From Neonectria sp. B-13 (taxonomy: Eukaryota; Ascomycota; Sordariomycetes; Hypocreales; Nectriaceae): DNA of 64,000 bases. A program made the position numbers and the translations under genes. Of this stretch, positions 1 to 10,969 are shown piece by piece; within the stretch, counting starts at the first letter, position 1, and every line of letters begins with the position of its first letter. The notes under the pieces were generated by a model. It was not told where the DNA came from. It searched no databases and was given only the letters and a program-made list of their open reading frames with translations. The stretch spans positions 265,711-329,710 of the forward strand of contig NOKP01000004.1 in assembly GCA_002682825.1 (NCBI GenBank), written 5' to 3'.

Positions 1-2188
1 GCTCCTGGACAGCAGTGCCCCATCCCCCCTGAGAGCTTATCTTGGCCCGTTCCTCGGCATCAGCTCCCGGGTCGCCAACACGGACGAACTTTGCAAAGGC
101 CTCTGGGATCTCCTCGAGATCGAAGTTTGCGTCTCCGACCCAGTACCTCAGTAGAGAAACCACCTCTTTCAACAACAGAGGGCGGGACGAAAAGGCGACC
201 CAGTGAAAGAGCCGGGTTACGAGCTGCTGGCGGCTGGTCCCGGTGCGGCGATGGCACTCCTCTAATAGGCTTTCGTAGAGTGCGTGAAGGTCTGGCGGTA
301 GGGGCTTTTCCAACCTGTGCAGAACTGCGCCCTCTCGGCCAAGAGCATTGAATCCAATCAGAATGTGTTCGGCATAGAGCATATCTCTCGAATGTTAGTC
401 TCAATCCACAGCGCAAGATCTGGGACTTACTTGGTGATTCCACCTCAACCTTGTCGGCAACTCGTTGTTTCACGTATCGGCCAAATTTGCGCAGCGCATC
501 GAGCGTGTTCAGACGGTTCCAGACCAGCGCCTTCAGGTCTTGTACCTGCTTCTCTTTGTTGACTTCGATTTGCAGCGTCGGCATGGCATTGGAGATCTGA
601 GGCAGGATGTTTGGTCGGGTCGTCAAAACAATCGAGACCCTCAGGTTCTCTTGCTTTATGATCTCCAGAAACTCGGTGAACGAGTCCAAGGAGTCGAGCT
701 CGTCTATGCCGTCTAGCATCAGGAACAGTCGGTTCTTGGAGTTTTGCCGGAAAGCAGGAACCAAGAGCATCCGCAAGATGTCCTGCCACACACAGACATT
801 GATGGCAACCTCATCTTTGAGATATTCGGTGTTGATGAGCTCGCAGATGGGCGAGCTCTGCTCCACAACTTGGTTGACGATGGTGCAGACGGCACTGATG
901 AGTGACGACAGGCTGTTGCTTTGTTCTCGGAAATAGAAATGAGCGGCACATGTACGCGTCGAAGTATCCTGACGTGCTTCTTTCAGCAGTCTCTCGTACA
1001 CCGTCGCACCAACGTGACTCTTGCCCGACCCTGGTTCGCCCGTAATGGCAAGAAGGCGCTGTGTTTCGAGATCTTGGTTGAACCACTCGTTCCATTGAGG
1101 CTCTTCAAAGACCCAGGTGCACGTGTCCTTCACAATCGTCTCCCTCAGGATATGATACTCATGGTCCTCGCCTTCGACCTCTGGGAGAATGTTGCGGATT
1201 CGTTTCGCCGAGGGCGGTTTGCTTTGGTCGGCAGCCGAGACCTTGGCCCGCTGATCTCTGCCTCGGTCTTTCTTTTCGTCATCAAAGGCTTTGAGCAGCT
1301 TGGCCATGTCGCTACGGATGGTCTCGGTGGTGTCTCGGATTGTGCCCATGACCTCCATCTGTTCCTCGAGCATGGCGATGTGGCTCCTTTGGTTGTTCTG
1401 CAGCTCCATGGTCATCCTTCGGAGCTCTTCAGTGTTGCCCAGGATGGCAAACTCGGTGGCATTTTGAAGACGTGACAGCTTCACATCCATCGTCTTTCGG
1501 GCACCTCCTAGCTCGCTGTCTTCTCCCTGGAGCAAGTTCGTGATCCACTTCTCTGGGATGTATCAGCATTTGTCGCTCGTTGAAATGCGGGCAACTCACT
1601 AAAGCGGCCAAGCTCGATGTACTTGTGCGCAAAACCACACATGGTCAAGAAAGATGTAAACACATCCATCAAGCAGTTCTCGTAGGCCTTGTATTTCGGC
1701 AGTCTTGTCTCCAGAATCACGATGCGCTGCAGGAAGCTGTTCATGTCTTCGAAGAAGACGACTACCACATCGTAATCGGCTGAAACTTGTCGACAGGCCT
1801 GAGTAGGTTAGCCCGTGTACCTTGACGGGATGGGATTACTTGCACTGAGCATGTATGTGATGGCCGTGCCGATAGCGGCAGCGGGAGGAAAGGCTGGGAC
1901 AGCTGCTGAGATAAGCTGCTGAGCGCCTTTCTCCAGGTAGTCCAAGTTCGCGGCAAAGAGACTTCGCAGCTTGTCGACCTTTTTGTCATTGTGCCGGAAC
2001 TTGTGGAAGTTGTTCATCTCGTCGGTGCCCTTGGCGATCATCGCTTCGACATTTCCAAACTTCTGCTCCAGGTCGAAACCCACGATGCCCTTGTACTGCT
2101 TCAACGCGTCTTTCCAGAGATCTGCCACATCGCGATTGTCACTTTCCAGCTCCTTGGCAAGGCCTGGTGGGACATTGGCAGTGGCCAT
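1..2188 (-). CDS. NOD-like receptor (STAND) with Goodbye N-terminal domain and NACHT NTPase, 3' end cut by window edge
   Basis: Predicted cytosolic STAND protein of the fungal NLR class, which act in non-self recognition and programmed cell death. Exons on the minus strand are 2188-1840, 1779-1600, 1552-431 and 384 to beyond 1; introns are 60, 47 and 46 bases and all junctions keep phase. The N-terminus (residues 1 to about 175, with DVADLWKDALKQYKG near residue 20) resembles the fungal STAND Goodbye domain. A charged, probably coiled-coil linker follows (about 190-290). The NACHT domain carries a P-loop GEPGSGKSH at about 348-356 and a Walker B LFLMLDGIDEL at about 452-462. After the last intron the frame continues in the helical region behind NACHT. 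The repeat domain that would sense ligand lies outside the window, so ankyrin, WD40 or TPR cannot be told apart. The start is the first ATG of an exon with good family-like sequence. Function is inferred from domains. Confidence 0.88.
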
Positions 2189-3095
2189 GGCTTGTTAATT
2201 GAAAGCGCCAGCAAGAGGCGATGACTCGAAAGATGCGACTCGCAACTCGCAACTCGCAATTGTGGGTGTCTTGCCGTAGGGCTGAAATATTACCCCGAAT
2301 GAAGCAGACTTGGGCTTCTGAGGTAATTATACGCCGCATTGGAACTTTTGCGGGGTCAGCCCTGAGATTGCAAGGGAAAGGCGCCGGTCGCCACTAACGG
2401 GACTTTGACGCCTTGATTGGAGGTGTGGTGATGAACAGGGGAAAGCTGAAGTTGACCCCCCGCCCTGATGCAGCATTAGCCGAACAGAGACTCAACACTG
2501 GCCAGTCCTTTGCTCTACCGATAGGGTTAATGCATCGTCGACGCGGCATACGGGTCAGCTGTTCGACTCGGCAGGGTCCGTCCTGTTTAGGCTGTGTTGT
2601 TCGGAGTGAGCGCTCAGCTGGTGACAGTTGACGCGCACTCGGCATCCTAATCGTGTGACGTGATATAATTGTGCATGAAATCAGACAGTGGCGGAGGCTC
2701 TCCATGCCACTAGATTGGTCATGCCCCACGTCGAAAACCTGATCATCGGCTTCTTCAAAGGGACTTTGGTTTGGAGGCTGACGTGTGCAGAGACTCGGAT
2801 TGGTCAGCCAACCCGAGTATCCAGACGTGTTCGAGTATGCGACACACCAGGTTGCTTTCTGGAGGGGGAAAGAACGGTATTTGAGTCAGAACAGGTCTTG
2901 GATGTGTGCTCGTTCATAGTGCACTAATCGGGTCGATTAGTTTGGCACCCTTGTATCCACCCTGCAACGGGGACGGAACGACCGGAGGAACCAGTCTTAG
3001 TGTGGTTATTAATAGCCATTTCTAGCTCGCTAGCTGTTGACTAAATAGTTGTACACATTGTTCAAGCGTTGTTAGAAGGCTGTTGGTATGTCTTA
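2189..3095. other. Intergenic, no supported gene
   Basis: This is the upstream region of the NLR-like gene. Short open frames occur on both strands, but none has a recognisable domain, a sensible splice structure or coding-like composition. No repeat was recognised. Confidence 0.6.
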
Positions 3096-3750
3096 TCATC
3101 GAGAGTAGGAACGAGCGTTCCGTTCCGTGAAGTTCCCTAACAGTAACGGCCTGGGCGTTGAAGCTAAGTCCATCGCCTTTCGTAGAGATAAAGGGCTCAC
3201 TTGCGGGGTCATACAGCAGCTGAACGTTGACGAGATCAAATCAGGGACATCAGGCGTGCCATACCGAGGATCCTGGTTTAGTTCGAGAATGTTGCGGCCC
3301 CAGAGAGCCTTATCGCCGCTGCGAAAGACGTACGCATGGTCTCCTTCAGGGTGAATGAGGACAGCATTCTCAGCGGGGACGCCACAACTAAGGCACTTCC
3401 ACGGATCTCCATTGTGAAAAGCTTTCCCGTTGGCTTTGACAAGAATCAACTGCTGTCCAGAATAGATGCTTGCAGGGTCGGGAGGCTCAGGAGCGCCGAC
3501 GAAGTCGACGTTGACAACGATGTGATGACCATCTGGAGTAAAGTCCCCAGATTGGTAAGTGAATAGTTCGATACTGATACTGCTGGTTCCTTTCGGATTG
3601 ACCTCACGCGCACAAGCGCCAACGTCTTTTTGTTCAGCGCGGGTGGGAGTGGCAGTTCAACGATGTGAATAGGTTCGGGCTTCGGCATCTGGAACATCTT
3701 GAGCAGCCAATAATTCCGATTGTGAGAGCAAGGGCTGTCAAAATGATCAT
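3096..3750 (-). pseudogene. Relic of a secreted saponin hydrolase-like (TolB/WD40-like beta-propeller) enzyme
   Basis: The minus strand encodes a run of residues like fungal saponin hydrolase precursors: VELPLPP, then FTPDGHHIVVNVDFVGAP, PPDPASIYSGQQLILVK, and NGDPWKCLSCGVP. These pieces lie in different frames. The hydrophobic signal-like start (MIILTALALTIGIIG at 3750) is in one frame, the ELPLPP block in a second, and the rest in a third, so at least two frameshifts break it. Homology stops near RYGTPDVPDL and the frame ends at 3096. Intact family members are several hundred residues longer. The living enzymes are secreted and remove sugars from plant triterpenoid saponins; that is recalled family knowledge, not tested here. 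This copy cannot make a full protein. Confidence 0.55.
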
Positions 3751-4395
3751 TATGTCGTGTCGAGAGGATGGGTCTTGGGCTGCATGCAACGAAGAGAAGC
3801 GGGCGAGTTGATGGTTCCAAGATGATGATGCTGCTGAAATACAAGTCTATTACACAAGCCGAGAGGGAGTTTTAGTATACGCGTATCCAGTATATACGCT
3901 TCAGATACATGTATCCAGTGCATCGCATTCGCCTCAGTAGTGCGCATTTTATCCTAGCGAGTAGATGCACTTGCCTGCAAATGGTCATCTATTGTCGCAT
4001 TGCTCCAAGCCACCATGTGTAGGAGCACGCACCTGTCCTCATATTTAACTCAGCCTTGTCTCCGAACCTATATGATGTCACGACATTAGGCATCTTGCCC
4101 GATTTAAGCCCCACCACTTCCAGACGCAGCTCAGCAAAAAGTCGACCGACTCGTACACTCGGGACATCACAGACGAAGCTCGGTCTATCAGTGACCGGGA
4201 GGAGCTTTCGATTTCACCACTGAGATCTGCAGCAAATAAATTCATGTTACTATCCTAAGGCCTCGTCTCTGGCTTTCATCTCATACATGTATCAAGCCTT
4301 GCCACAACTAAGTTCAACCAACTCTAGTGCTTGTTATTGCTTTACAACTACAGTCGCCTCTCAACATCACACTTACAGCGCCCCTTCACCATGTC
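3751..4395. other. Intergenic, AT-richer, no supported gene
   Basis: The stretch lies between two divergently oriented gene relics and may be their former shared promoter region. No open frame with recognisable coding content was found. Confidence 0.5.
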
Positions 4396-5275
4396 TCTTG
4401 AATTTGACAGAAGCTGGATGTAGCATCCGAGCTTCACTGAGGAGCGTCCCAACACCGCCGGCCTATTCGTCTACTTCAAGAAATATCTTTTCGTCGGGAA
4501 TGAGCTTCCAAAATCGCTCATCATCCAAATTACGGCCGACACACGATACAACCTGTTCGTCAATCAACATCAAGTTGCGTTTGGCCCAATCAAGGGAGAT
4601 TCCAATCTCTAGTTTTATGATGACGTCGGCATTGCCCTAAATTTGGTACCAGGTCGCAATCACATCGCCGTCCACGTTTTACGCTTCTTCCACGGCGCGA
4701 CGTATGCTCCCTCGTTTTCTCGGTTGCCTTCTGGAGGTCTTCGAATATATTTTTCTGGAAAAGACCTGTTTCTGGAAAAGACCAGCCTTTGGCTAGTCAA
4801 GTCGAGAGTAGTACACTCTGGCAAACAGCCATCGACACGTCCAGAGAACTCAGAATAGACCAGCCCGAAGACCACTTCTACACATCTACGAAAAGAGTTT
4901 AGGGTTCGGAAGATCTCCTTTGACGTGAATGCCTGCGAATCAATGGGAGTTCAAGAACTTGACGGGAATTTCCCCTCCGTGGCATCTCTCGCCTCGTATG
5001 ATACCTCAGATTCGGATTCAAAGAACTCATATAACTACGGTTCACAATTTGAAAAGCATCCTATCTCTGGGCAAATGGACAAGTCACCTTGTTGGCTATG
5101 TCGAGGGGATAAACAGCCGACACGTACACCTTAAGGAATGCGGCAAGTCTCGTCGCCGCACTAGGGAGGCCTGCCATTACAGACGAGTACCTAAGTCGCG
5201 CTGGTCGCATCACGCATTCTCTGAAAGATCACTGCTTCAACGGCGAATTGTTCGCTGACACACTAGTGCCAATCT
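4396..5275 (+). pseudogene. Relic of an alpha-L-rhamnosidase-like (GH78-type) glycosidase
   Basis: Plus-strand translation gives blocks resembling the N-terminal part of GH78-like fungal glycosidases: HPSFTEERPNTAGLFVYFKK, ELPKSLIIQITADTRYNLFV, VPGRNHIAVHVLRFFHGATY and, further on, LTGISPPWHLSPR with HITTVHNL. Two in-frame stops sit where tryptophan is expected (TGG to TAG near 4420 and 4610), and the later blocks are in another frame. Near 5140-5275 a block like AALGRPAITDEYLSRAGRIT resembles the C-terminal end, so most of the catalytic domain is deleted. The gene is dead. Family assignment is from remembered motif resemblance and should be checked with a translated search. Confidence 0.5.
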
Positions 5276-5419
5276 GATGATTCCGACTACAGCCAACATT
5301 GCCAACTTACGCAAGTCTTTTCTTCAAGCAGAGCGATTTTGACAACGCATTTCTCATCACCACTGTTATGTATAAGTAATGTAGATAAATCCTGGGGTCT
5401 CAACGAGCTGACACACATT

Positions 5420-5835
5420 TCTCAGGCTCCATTCAGTTCTTCACAGCAATTTGTCACATCTTCGTGACCGACAGATTTGGTCGACGAAATATGGTGTTTA
5501 CTGCCGCGTGTGTGTGTACTGGAACGCTACTTGTAGTCGGAAACCTTGGCTTCGCTTTCGTTGGTGAAGTTGCGTCGCAGCGGCTCCGCGGTGCCGCTTC
5601 TGGGTTGCCCGTCCTCTTCGGCCTGACCTTGAACACGTCCTTGCCAATTTTATGTGAGTGCACTTCTTTCTCTGGTCTTTTAACTAGGTGTTCTTTAAAG
5701 CTCTTCTCCCTGAGTTATCGCTGACCTGTTACCAGTGGACGTTGATGGCATTGACTGGGGCTATAAGACGGCTTGGTTATTTTCGGTACTGGTGTTTTTA
5801 TGTGCATCTTGCTCTGGTTCTTCTACCACTTATTT
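5420..5835 (+). pseudogene. Relic of an MFS hexose transporter (3' half)
   Basis: The translation near 5440-5650 includes FVTDRFGRRNMVFTAACV, the conserved D-R-x-G-R-R loop of sugar porters, then FVGEVASQRLRGAASG, also typical of fungal hexose permeases. A gap that looks like an old intron (donor GTGAGT at about 5654) precedes DVDGIDWGYKTAWLF near 5745. One base appears lost inside the next membrane segment, because the expected FGTGVFMCILLWFF reads in the adjacent frame. No start, no N-terminal six helices and no C-terminus are present. It follows the two glycosidase relics on the same side and probably belonged to the same catabolic cluster. Confidence 0.6.
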
Positions 5836-7264
5836 AAATGTCCATGTATAGCTGCTTACTCACAGCCTTCTTAAAACCTTCGAGTCCTAGTATAACGCAC
5901 CAGGCCACATAAAGTACAAAATTTTGGCCTTTCAAGGCGTACCAAGACTTTTGGCTGACTACCTGATCAGGTTAGTCTCCAAGATGCCGAAACTCGACGC
6001 GAATTTCAGGGCCATGTTTAAGGCGAGTCTCCACGCGTCGGACCACGTTGTGCCCTGCACATCCGAGTGATCCGACCCCAGGTTGCGGCTCAACCCGATA
6101 GACTCATGCCTATTTTAAGACTGCGAATAATCATCAGTGGACCTCTTTCTTCCTTTGGCAGCAAGCAATGAGCTTCTTGCGACGTCGGATGGCACAATTC
6201 GTGCCTGGGGTACGTCACGGAAGGGAAATGGGACGATTGAGAAAACGTGGAGAAATCACCTGCTCGAGAGGTGGACTGTTATTGCAAAGAGGTCGCATAG
6301 ATAGACGTTTCTCGGTTGACATTGAAGTGCGCTCTTTGAGTGCTGCGTCCCCTGATTGCACCACCAGTAAAGATCTAAGTTTAGCTACACTGGATGTGGT
6401 CAATTGTAAAGAGGATCGACTGAAGGCTGTTTGCAGTGCCCCTGGGGAACCCCTTAAGCACGGCCCAGCCGGGGCGATCGATCGGCCGTTCTGTTCTAAA
6501 AAGGGAAGATCATGAAGCAGGGCTGTACGCGTGTGGTGAAGGTGAAGATGTCGACCAGGATGACGAGCATCATCAGCGATCAATTAGACGACGGGAACGC
6601 CAAGACAAGCTCTGCCTCGTTGCACGGACTCTCGGACATGACCCGGCGATGAAGACATCGGCAATGCGAGTCAAAAGTGCAACAAAACTTGGATCGTGGT
6701 CGGGTTTTACGGTGCTCGGTCGCTAATTAGACCATCTAGAACACCAGCCACAAGGCCTGGAAGCTATCAATTGTGGGCCTCAGATTGCTTTGACTTTATG
6801 CTCATCCGCAATTCTGTCGCAGTCGAGGCGTGAGCTCGCTCTCGGAACAGGCGGTGATTGGCCGGAACCGCCGTGGCCCGGTTTCTCATCTCTTCTTGAT
6901 GGTCTAACCTAGCGCTGGCTGTGTCGATTCTATTTTCCCCTCTGCGCAACGTCGACGTCGTAATTGCAGGCAAGCCAAACTCGCTCTAAGCCCGCGCGCT
7001 CAGCCTCCAAAGCCTCTAAACATTCGTCACTGGCAGGTTCCCCGTCTCCGTGTGCTTTGTACAAAATCGTGCGTCGTGCTTCCTTTGAAGAGGCCGCCTA
7101 AACCCGCAATACGAAGGCTCCCAGTCCCGTTGACAATCAATCCACTCGACGACATTCCGCCGTCGAGAAGCCACCCCGGTCTCTCGGTCTCGGTCTCGGT
7201 CTTCGCCTTGGCACCCTTGTTCCCTCGACGTCGACATTGCGTTCCGCCGTACCCTTTATCTAGA
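5836..7264. other. Intergenic, promoter side of the Zn2Cys6 gene
   Basis: Open frames up to about 120 codons exist on both strands but show no domain or family resemblance. The last 250 bases before the ATG at 7265 are pyrimidine-biased and contain short CGGTCT repeats, as often seen in fungal leader regions. Confidence 0.5.
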
Positions 7265-8675
7265 ATGCCGCCTCGTCTGGGCTACAGGAAATCCCGTCGG
7301 GGCTGCCTTCGCTGCAAGCAGAGACGCGTCAAGGTACAGTCAGCCGCGTGTCCGTAGCTACGTGCCCCTTACTGACGTTGCCATCTCTTCAGTGCGACGA
7401 GAGTCGACCATGCTCGGCTTGTGCCCGCCATGGCCTGGAGTGCACCTACGCTGAACAGAACGCGTCCAGCTCGGAGCACGCGGCGCGGAGCCCTTCACTG
7501 ACTCCCAGTGATTCTGCTTCGACCGTCACCGTATCCAAGGTACATGAAGTCGCCTGGATATTTAGAAGACTTCAAGTCATGCTAACATATTCCAGGACGC
7601 CGCACATCCTACGTCGACCCCGCTGGACCCGTCGCCGCACTTCCGCAACAATATGGCCCCTGCAACTGCGGCGTCTACTCCCTCTGACCCCGGTTGGAGC
7701 ACTACGTCTCTATGCCTATCTTCTGATCCATTCCCATATTTCGACAAGTTCGTCACTGGTCCTGGATCCATCGACCAGAGCCCGTGGCTCACCGACCTGG
7801 AACTCATGCATCACTACACATCATCGACCTTCCTGACTCTTCCTCGAGCCTCCGACCTCCAACAGATATGGCAGATTGAGATTCCGAAGCTGGCCATGTC
7901 CCACGCCTTCCTGTTGCATCAAGTCTTGGCCGTCTCAGCTCACCACCAGAGCCACCTCCAACCCGAACGCTACAGCCACTACTCCATCTGCGCATCACTG
8001 CATCAGAACAGAGCCATCGCCGGGCTGCGGACTGCTCTAGCCCACATTAACGAAGAGACATGCCATGAAATGTTCGTGGCTTCCTCTCTGCTGTCCATCT
8101 GCGCCTTTGCTGCCCTTTCCAACTACGGAGGGGTGTGCGAACAGCCCCGGATCGATGACTTCCTCGACGTCGCCCAGCTGGTTCGAGGCATGGCCAGGAT
8201 TCTCAACGCATATACGGACCTCCTCCAAAAAGGAAGACTGGGAAGATTGTTCCTAATGGAAGATACTCGCAGTCCAGCGCCACTTCTGGATGCATTAGTT
8301 GAGCAGCTGCGCCAACTCGAGATCCCTGACATGATTCACCCTGCAACCGCCTCCGTATGTCGTGAATCTATTGCTGAGATTATTTCTTGGGTAGGGAGTG
8401 CAATTTCCAGTACTGGCGCGCCCAATCTCCGCGTCTGCCTGAGCTTTCCTATATGTCTCACGGAGGAATTTATAGATCTGGTTCGGCAGCGCCACCCGGT
8501 CGCGTTGCTCGTCATCGCCCACTATTGTGTCGTTTTGCACTATACGGGTCAGGACCACTGGTATTTGCGGGGATGGGGTAGAAACATTTTGGACGATATC
8601 GCTACCAACATAGACCCTAGGTGGCACAAGCAGTTGGAATGGCCGATGAGAATCGTGGAGAACGGTGCAATGTAG
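7265..8675 (+). CDS. Zn2Cys6 (Gal4-type) transcription factor, UPC2-like
   Basis: Predicted nuclear DNA-binding regulator of 431 residues. Exons are 7265-7333, 7393-7539 and 7596-8675, with introns of 59 and 56 bases and phase 0 at both junctions; the second intron has a clear GCTAAC branch site. The zinc cluster is split by intron 1 and is complete: cysteines 14, 17, 24, 30, 33 and 40 fit C-x2-C-x6-C-x5-C-x2-C-x6-C, preceded by basic residues (RKSRRG). A short Ser/Thr/Pro linker follows. The remaining part (about 75-431) is a helical regulatory domain with DLELMHHYTSSTF and LLHQVLAVSAHH, a pattern shared with fungal sterol-uptake-control-like regulators. Target genes are unknown. It is next to a decayed sugar-use cluster, but nothing in the sequence shows it regulated it. 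Confidence 0.9.
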
Positions 8676-8720
8676 AAATGAAGATGTAGAAATAAATATT
8701 TACCAGTACGACCTGCTTCA

Positions 8721-8955
8721 TGCGCCAACACAATGACTCGAATGGGCATTTGATAGGGCGACCACTAAGCTCAATGGCCGTATTTGCAAATACAACGGGC
8801 AATCAAGGCCCTCACCCGCCCATCTCCAGGATTACTACGTGCCGATACAATAACTCAAATGGGCATTCAATAGGCCGACAAACAAGTTCAAATGGTTATT
8901 CTTGCAAATACAGCGGGTACTCAATGTCAGTCCCCAGCTCTCTCCAAAATCACCG
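8721..8955. repeat. Two imperfect tandem copies of an about 119-base unit
   Basis: Copy A starts near 8721 and copy B near 8840. Shared blocks in order include CAATRACTCRAATGGGCATT, then a TTTGCAAATACARCGGG-type block, then a CTCYCCAAGATTAC-like block. Divergence is too great for a recent duplication. It begins just after the stop codon of the Zn2Cys6 gene, so it may lie in its 3' UTR or be an old mobile-element fragment. Confidence 0.65.
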
Positions 8956-9208
8956 CATATGCCCCAATCATTTGCAAATCTTTTCGAATTTGTGTAGTCA
9001 AAGTGTTCAGTTTATTCATGTCCAAGTAATCCAGTTGCCTCTAACCCAATACAAAAGAAAGTTCTAGTTTAATCTAAGTCTAACCGCTGTTCCCGAAACT
9101 CCCCATCCCCCCGTTGCCGACCCCATGCTATCCGGGTCTATAAGCAAAGCGCTCAGACGTGGTATCACCGTGAAGTTGCCGAAAAATGTATGATTTTGGC
9201 CCGCCTCC

Positions 9209-9844
9209 TTACTTCTGATCCATCTGAAGAGTGGACTGTGACTCCGAGTCATCCCGTTGTCCGGAAATGATGGTGCCGCGGTGGGCGCTGTACTTGCGGA
9301 AGTGGTACCAATCTATAATGGAAATCACAGCAGTGTATTTTGCCAGTATACTGGAAATATGTTAGTAAGTGCCTCGCTTTCAGGTTATTCTGTTTGACAT
9401 ACCTCAGAAGGACGGCCAGAACGAACACGACCCAGCCCAGTGCACAGCTCGTCCCGATGCAGGTCTTTGTGTTTGCCGTCAATGACATGAAAGCCACAGC
9501 ACCCCAGAAAACCACCTCCAAGCTGTTGAGGATCGCATAGGCCTTCAGGCTTCCCCATTTTCGTAATCGGTCGACGTGCTCTGTGAGGAGCTGGTAGAAA
9601 ATGATGATGAGGGATTTGGCACCCTGTTATTGTCAGTAATTTGAATCATCCAAACGCCAATTTTGCTCACCATTCCAAGGCCCATAGTTGTGGACCGTCC
9701 TCGGGGTGCATTTGGCATCAATAGTCGGGCTGCTGAGAGGCCGATTACCGCGGTGACCAGTACAATCTGAGCAATGTGCATGGGCGTCTTGAATCTCGGC
9801 GCAAAGAACGGCTCCAGCTTCTTGAATGCTGCGAAGAAACCCAT
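9209..9844 (-). CDS. Small MARVEL-like four-helix membrane protein
   Basis: Predicted membrane protein of 178 residues. Minus-strand exons are 9844-9671, 9623-9403 and 9350-9209; introns of 47 and 52 bases keep phase, and the second has an ACTAAC branch site. Hydrophobic segments are HIAQIVLVTAVIGLSAARLLM, a second around GAKSLIIIFYQLL, a third around AILNSLEVVFWGAVAFMSL and a fourth around ALGWVVFVLAVLL. This is the layout of small fungal MARVEL-domain proteins. The C-terminus is short, polar and cytosolic-like (SGQRDDSESQSTLQ). Such proteins are thought to organise membrane domains; no catalytic residues are expected. The leader (about 9930-9975) contains a GATGTCT/GGTGTCT short repeat. Confidence 0.78.
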
Positions 9845-10969
9845 GTTGAATTTCTGTAGTGTTGATTGGTTGTTGATATTTGTCTGTTGGTTGAGAGAAA
9901 GAAGTCGTGTCTTGTTGATGTCTAGAGGATGTGCGGATGTCTAGATGTCTGGGTGTCTGGATGTCTGTCTGGATGAGCTGAATTGGATATAAAGCTCTAA
10001 CATTCATGAGCAGGCACAGTTTATAAAGTAGATCGAGGCAATAATGAATTCAACAGTCTATTTTTGAAACTACTTGATAGACGCGAAACTCTGCCACAGC
10101 CCTCCTACTAGCCTCAGTCAGAGCTCAAAACTGCAGTTCGGAGTCCCGTAGCCTTACCGCAAACCGGGGCCCCGACGCAACAGTGCCTTGAAACTGAGCC
10201 AAGATCGGCGTCACAGTCTAAGGGCGCAAGTAAGCTTGATCCATATTGAGTGATAGGGCTCAACAAGCTTCTGGCTAGTGAGTTATGCCCTGGTTGTTGT
10301 TGGTCTGAGTCCCGTTCGGTGGCATTTACGGTGGGTTTTCGTTTTCGGTTTCGGTTTCGGCGTCGGTCCCGGTGCCGGTCTTGGGTCGAGCCAACGCAAC
10401 AACACGGACGCGTGGACCAAACTCTAAGTTTGATTCCCTGTCCAATGACATGTCGCAAGGTCCGATCTTTAGGGGTTGGGATCATAGCATCAGTGCTCGT
10501 TGGCATGCTCAGCCTCAGCTCAACTTTGATCTCTGCAGTATTTTATGCCAGAGACGCGCAGTCTCAAGGCCATTTGAGGTGCAAGTATGGCGGTGTATTA
10601 TCAGACGATTTCGTCACCCGAGATTTAATGCTGTTGCATACGAATACTCGTCCTGGCATGGCACTTCATCGACTGGAAGGAATCTGAAAACACCACAACC
10701 CGGCAGTTCCCGCTATTTATAGGCCCGAGCCACACGCTAGAACGTAGATGGTAAATGCCAAGGTCAAGGAGTACGTGTTGCAGAACGTTAAACGCGTAAT
10801 GGATGCACTCTAGATTTAACCACCTAGGCCCCCCATTCTTCTTGTTCTTCTTCACTTTCCAACCCTTCTCGTTCATTATGACTTGCCAATAATCACACCA
10901 TACTACCATCCAAGCCTTTAATATTAATACCACGGCGATCGAGCAACTACATCTCACATCAAAGACACT
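9845..10969. other. Intergenic between divergent genes, no supported gene
   Basis: This is the shared upstream region of the MARVEL-like and LITAF-like genes. It contains a short GGTTTTCGGTTTCGG-type low-complexity run near 10330-10360. Open frames of up to 145 codons here follow that simple repeat and have no domain resemblance. Confidence 0.5.
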
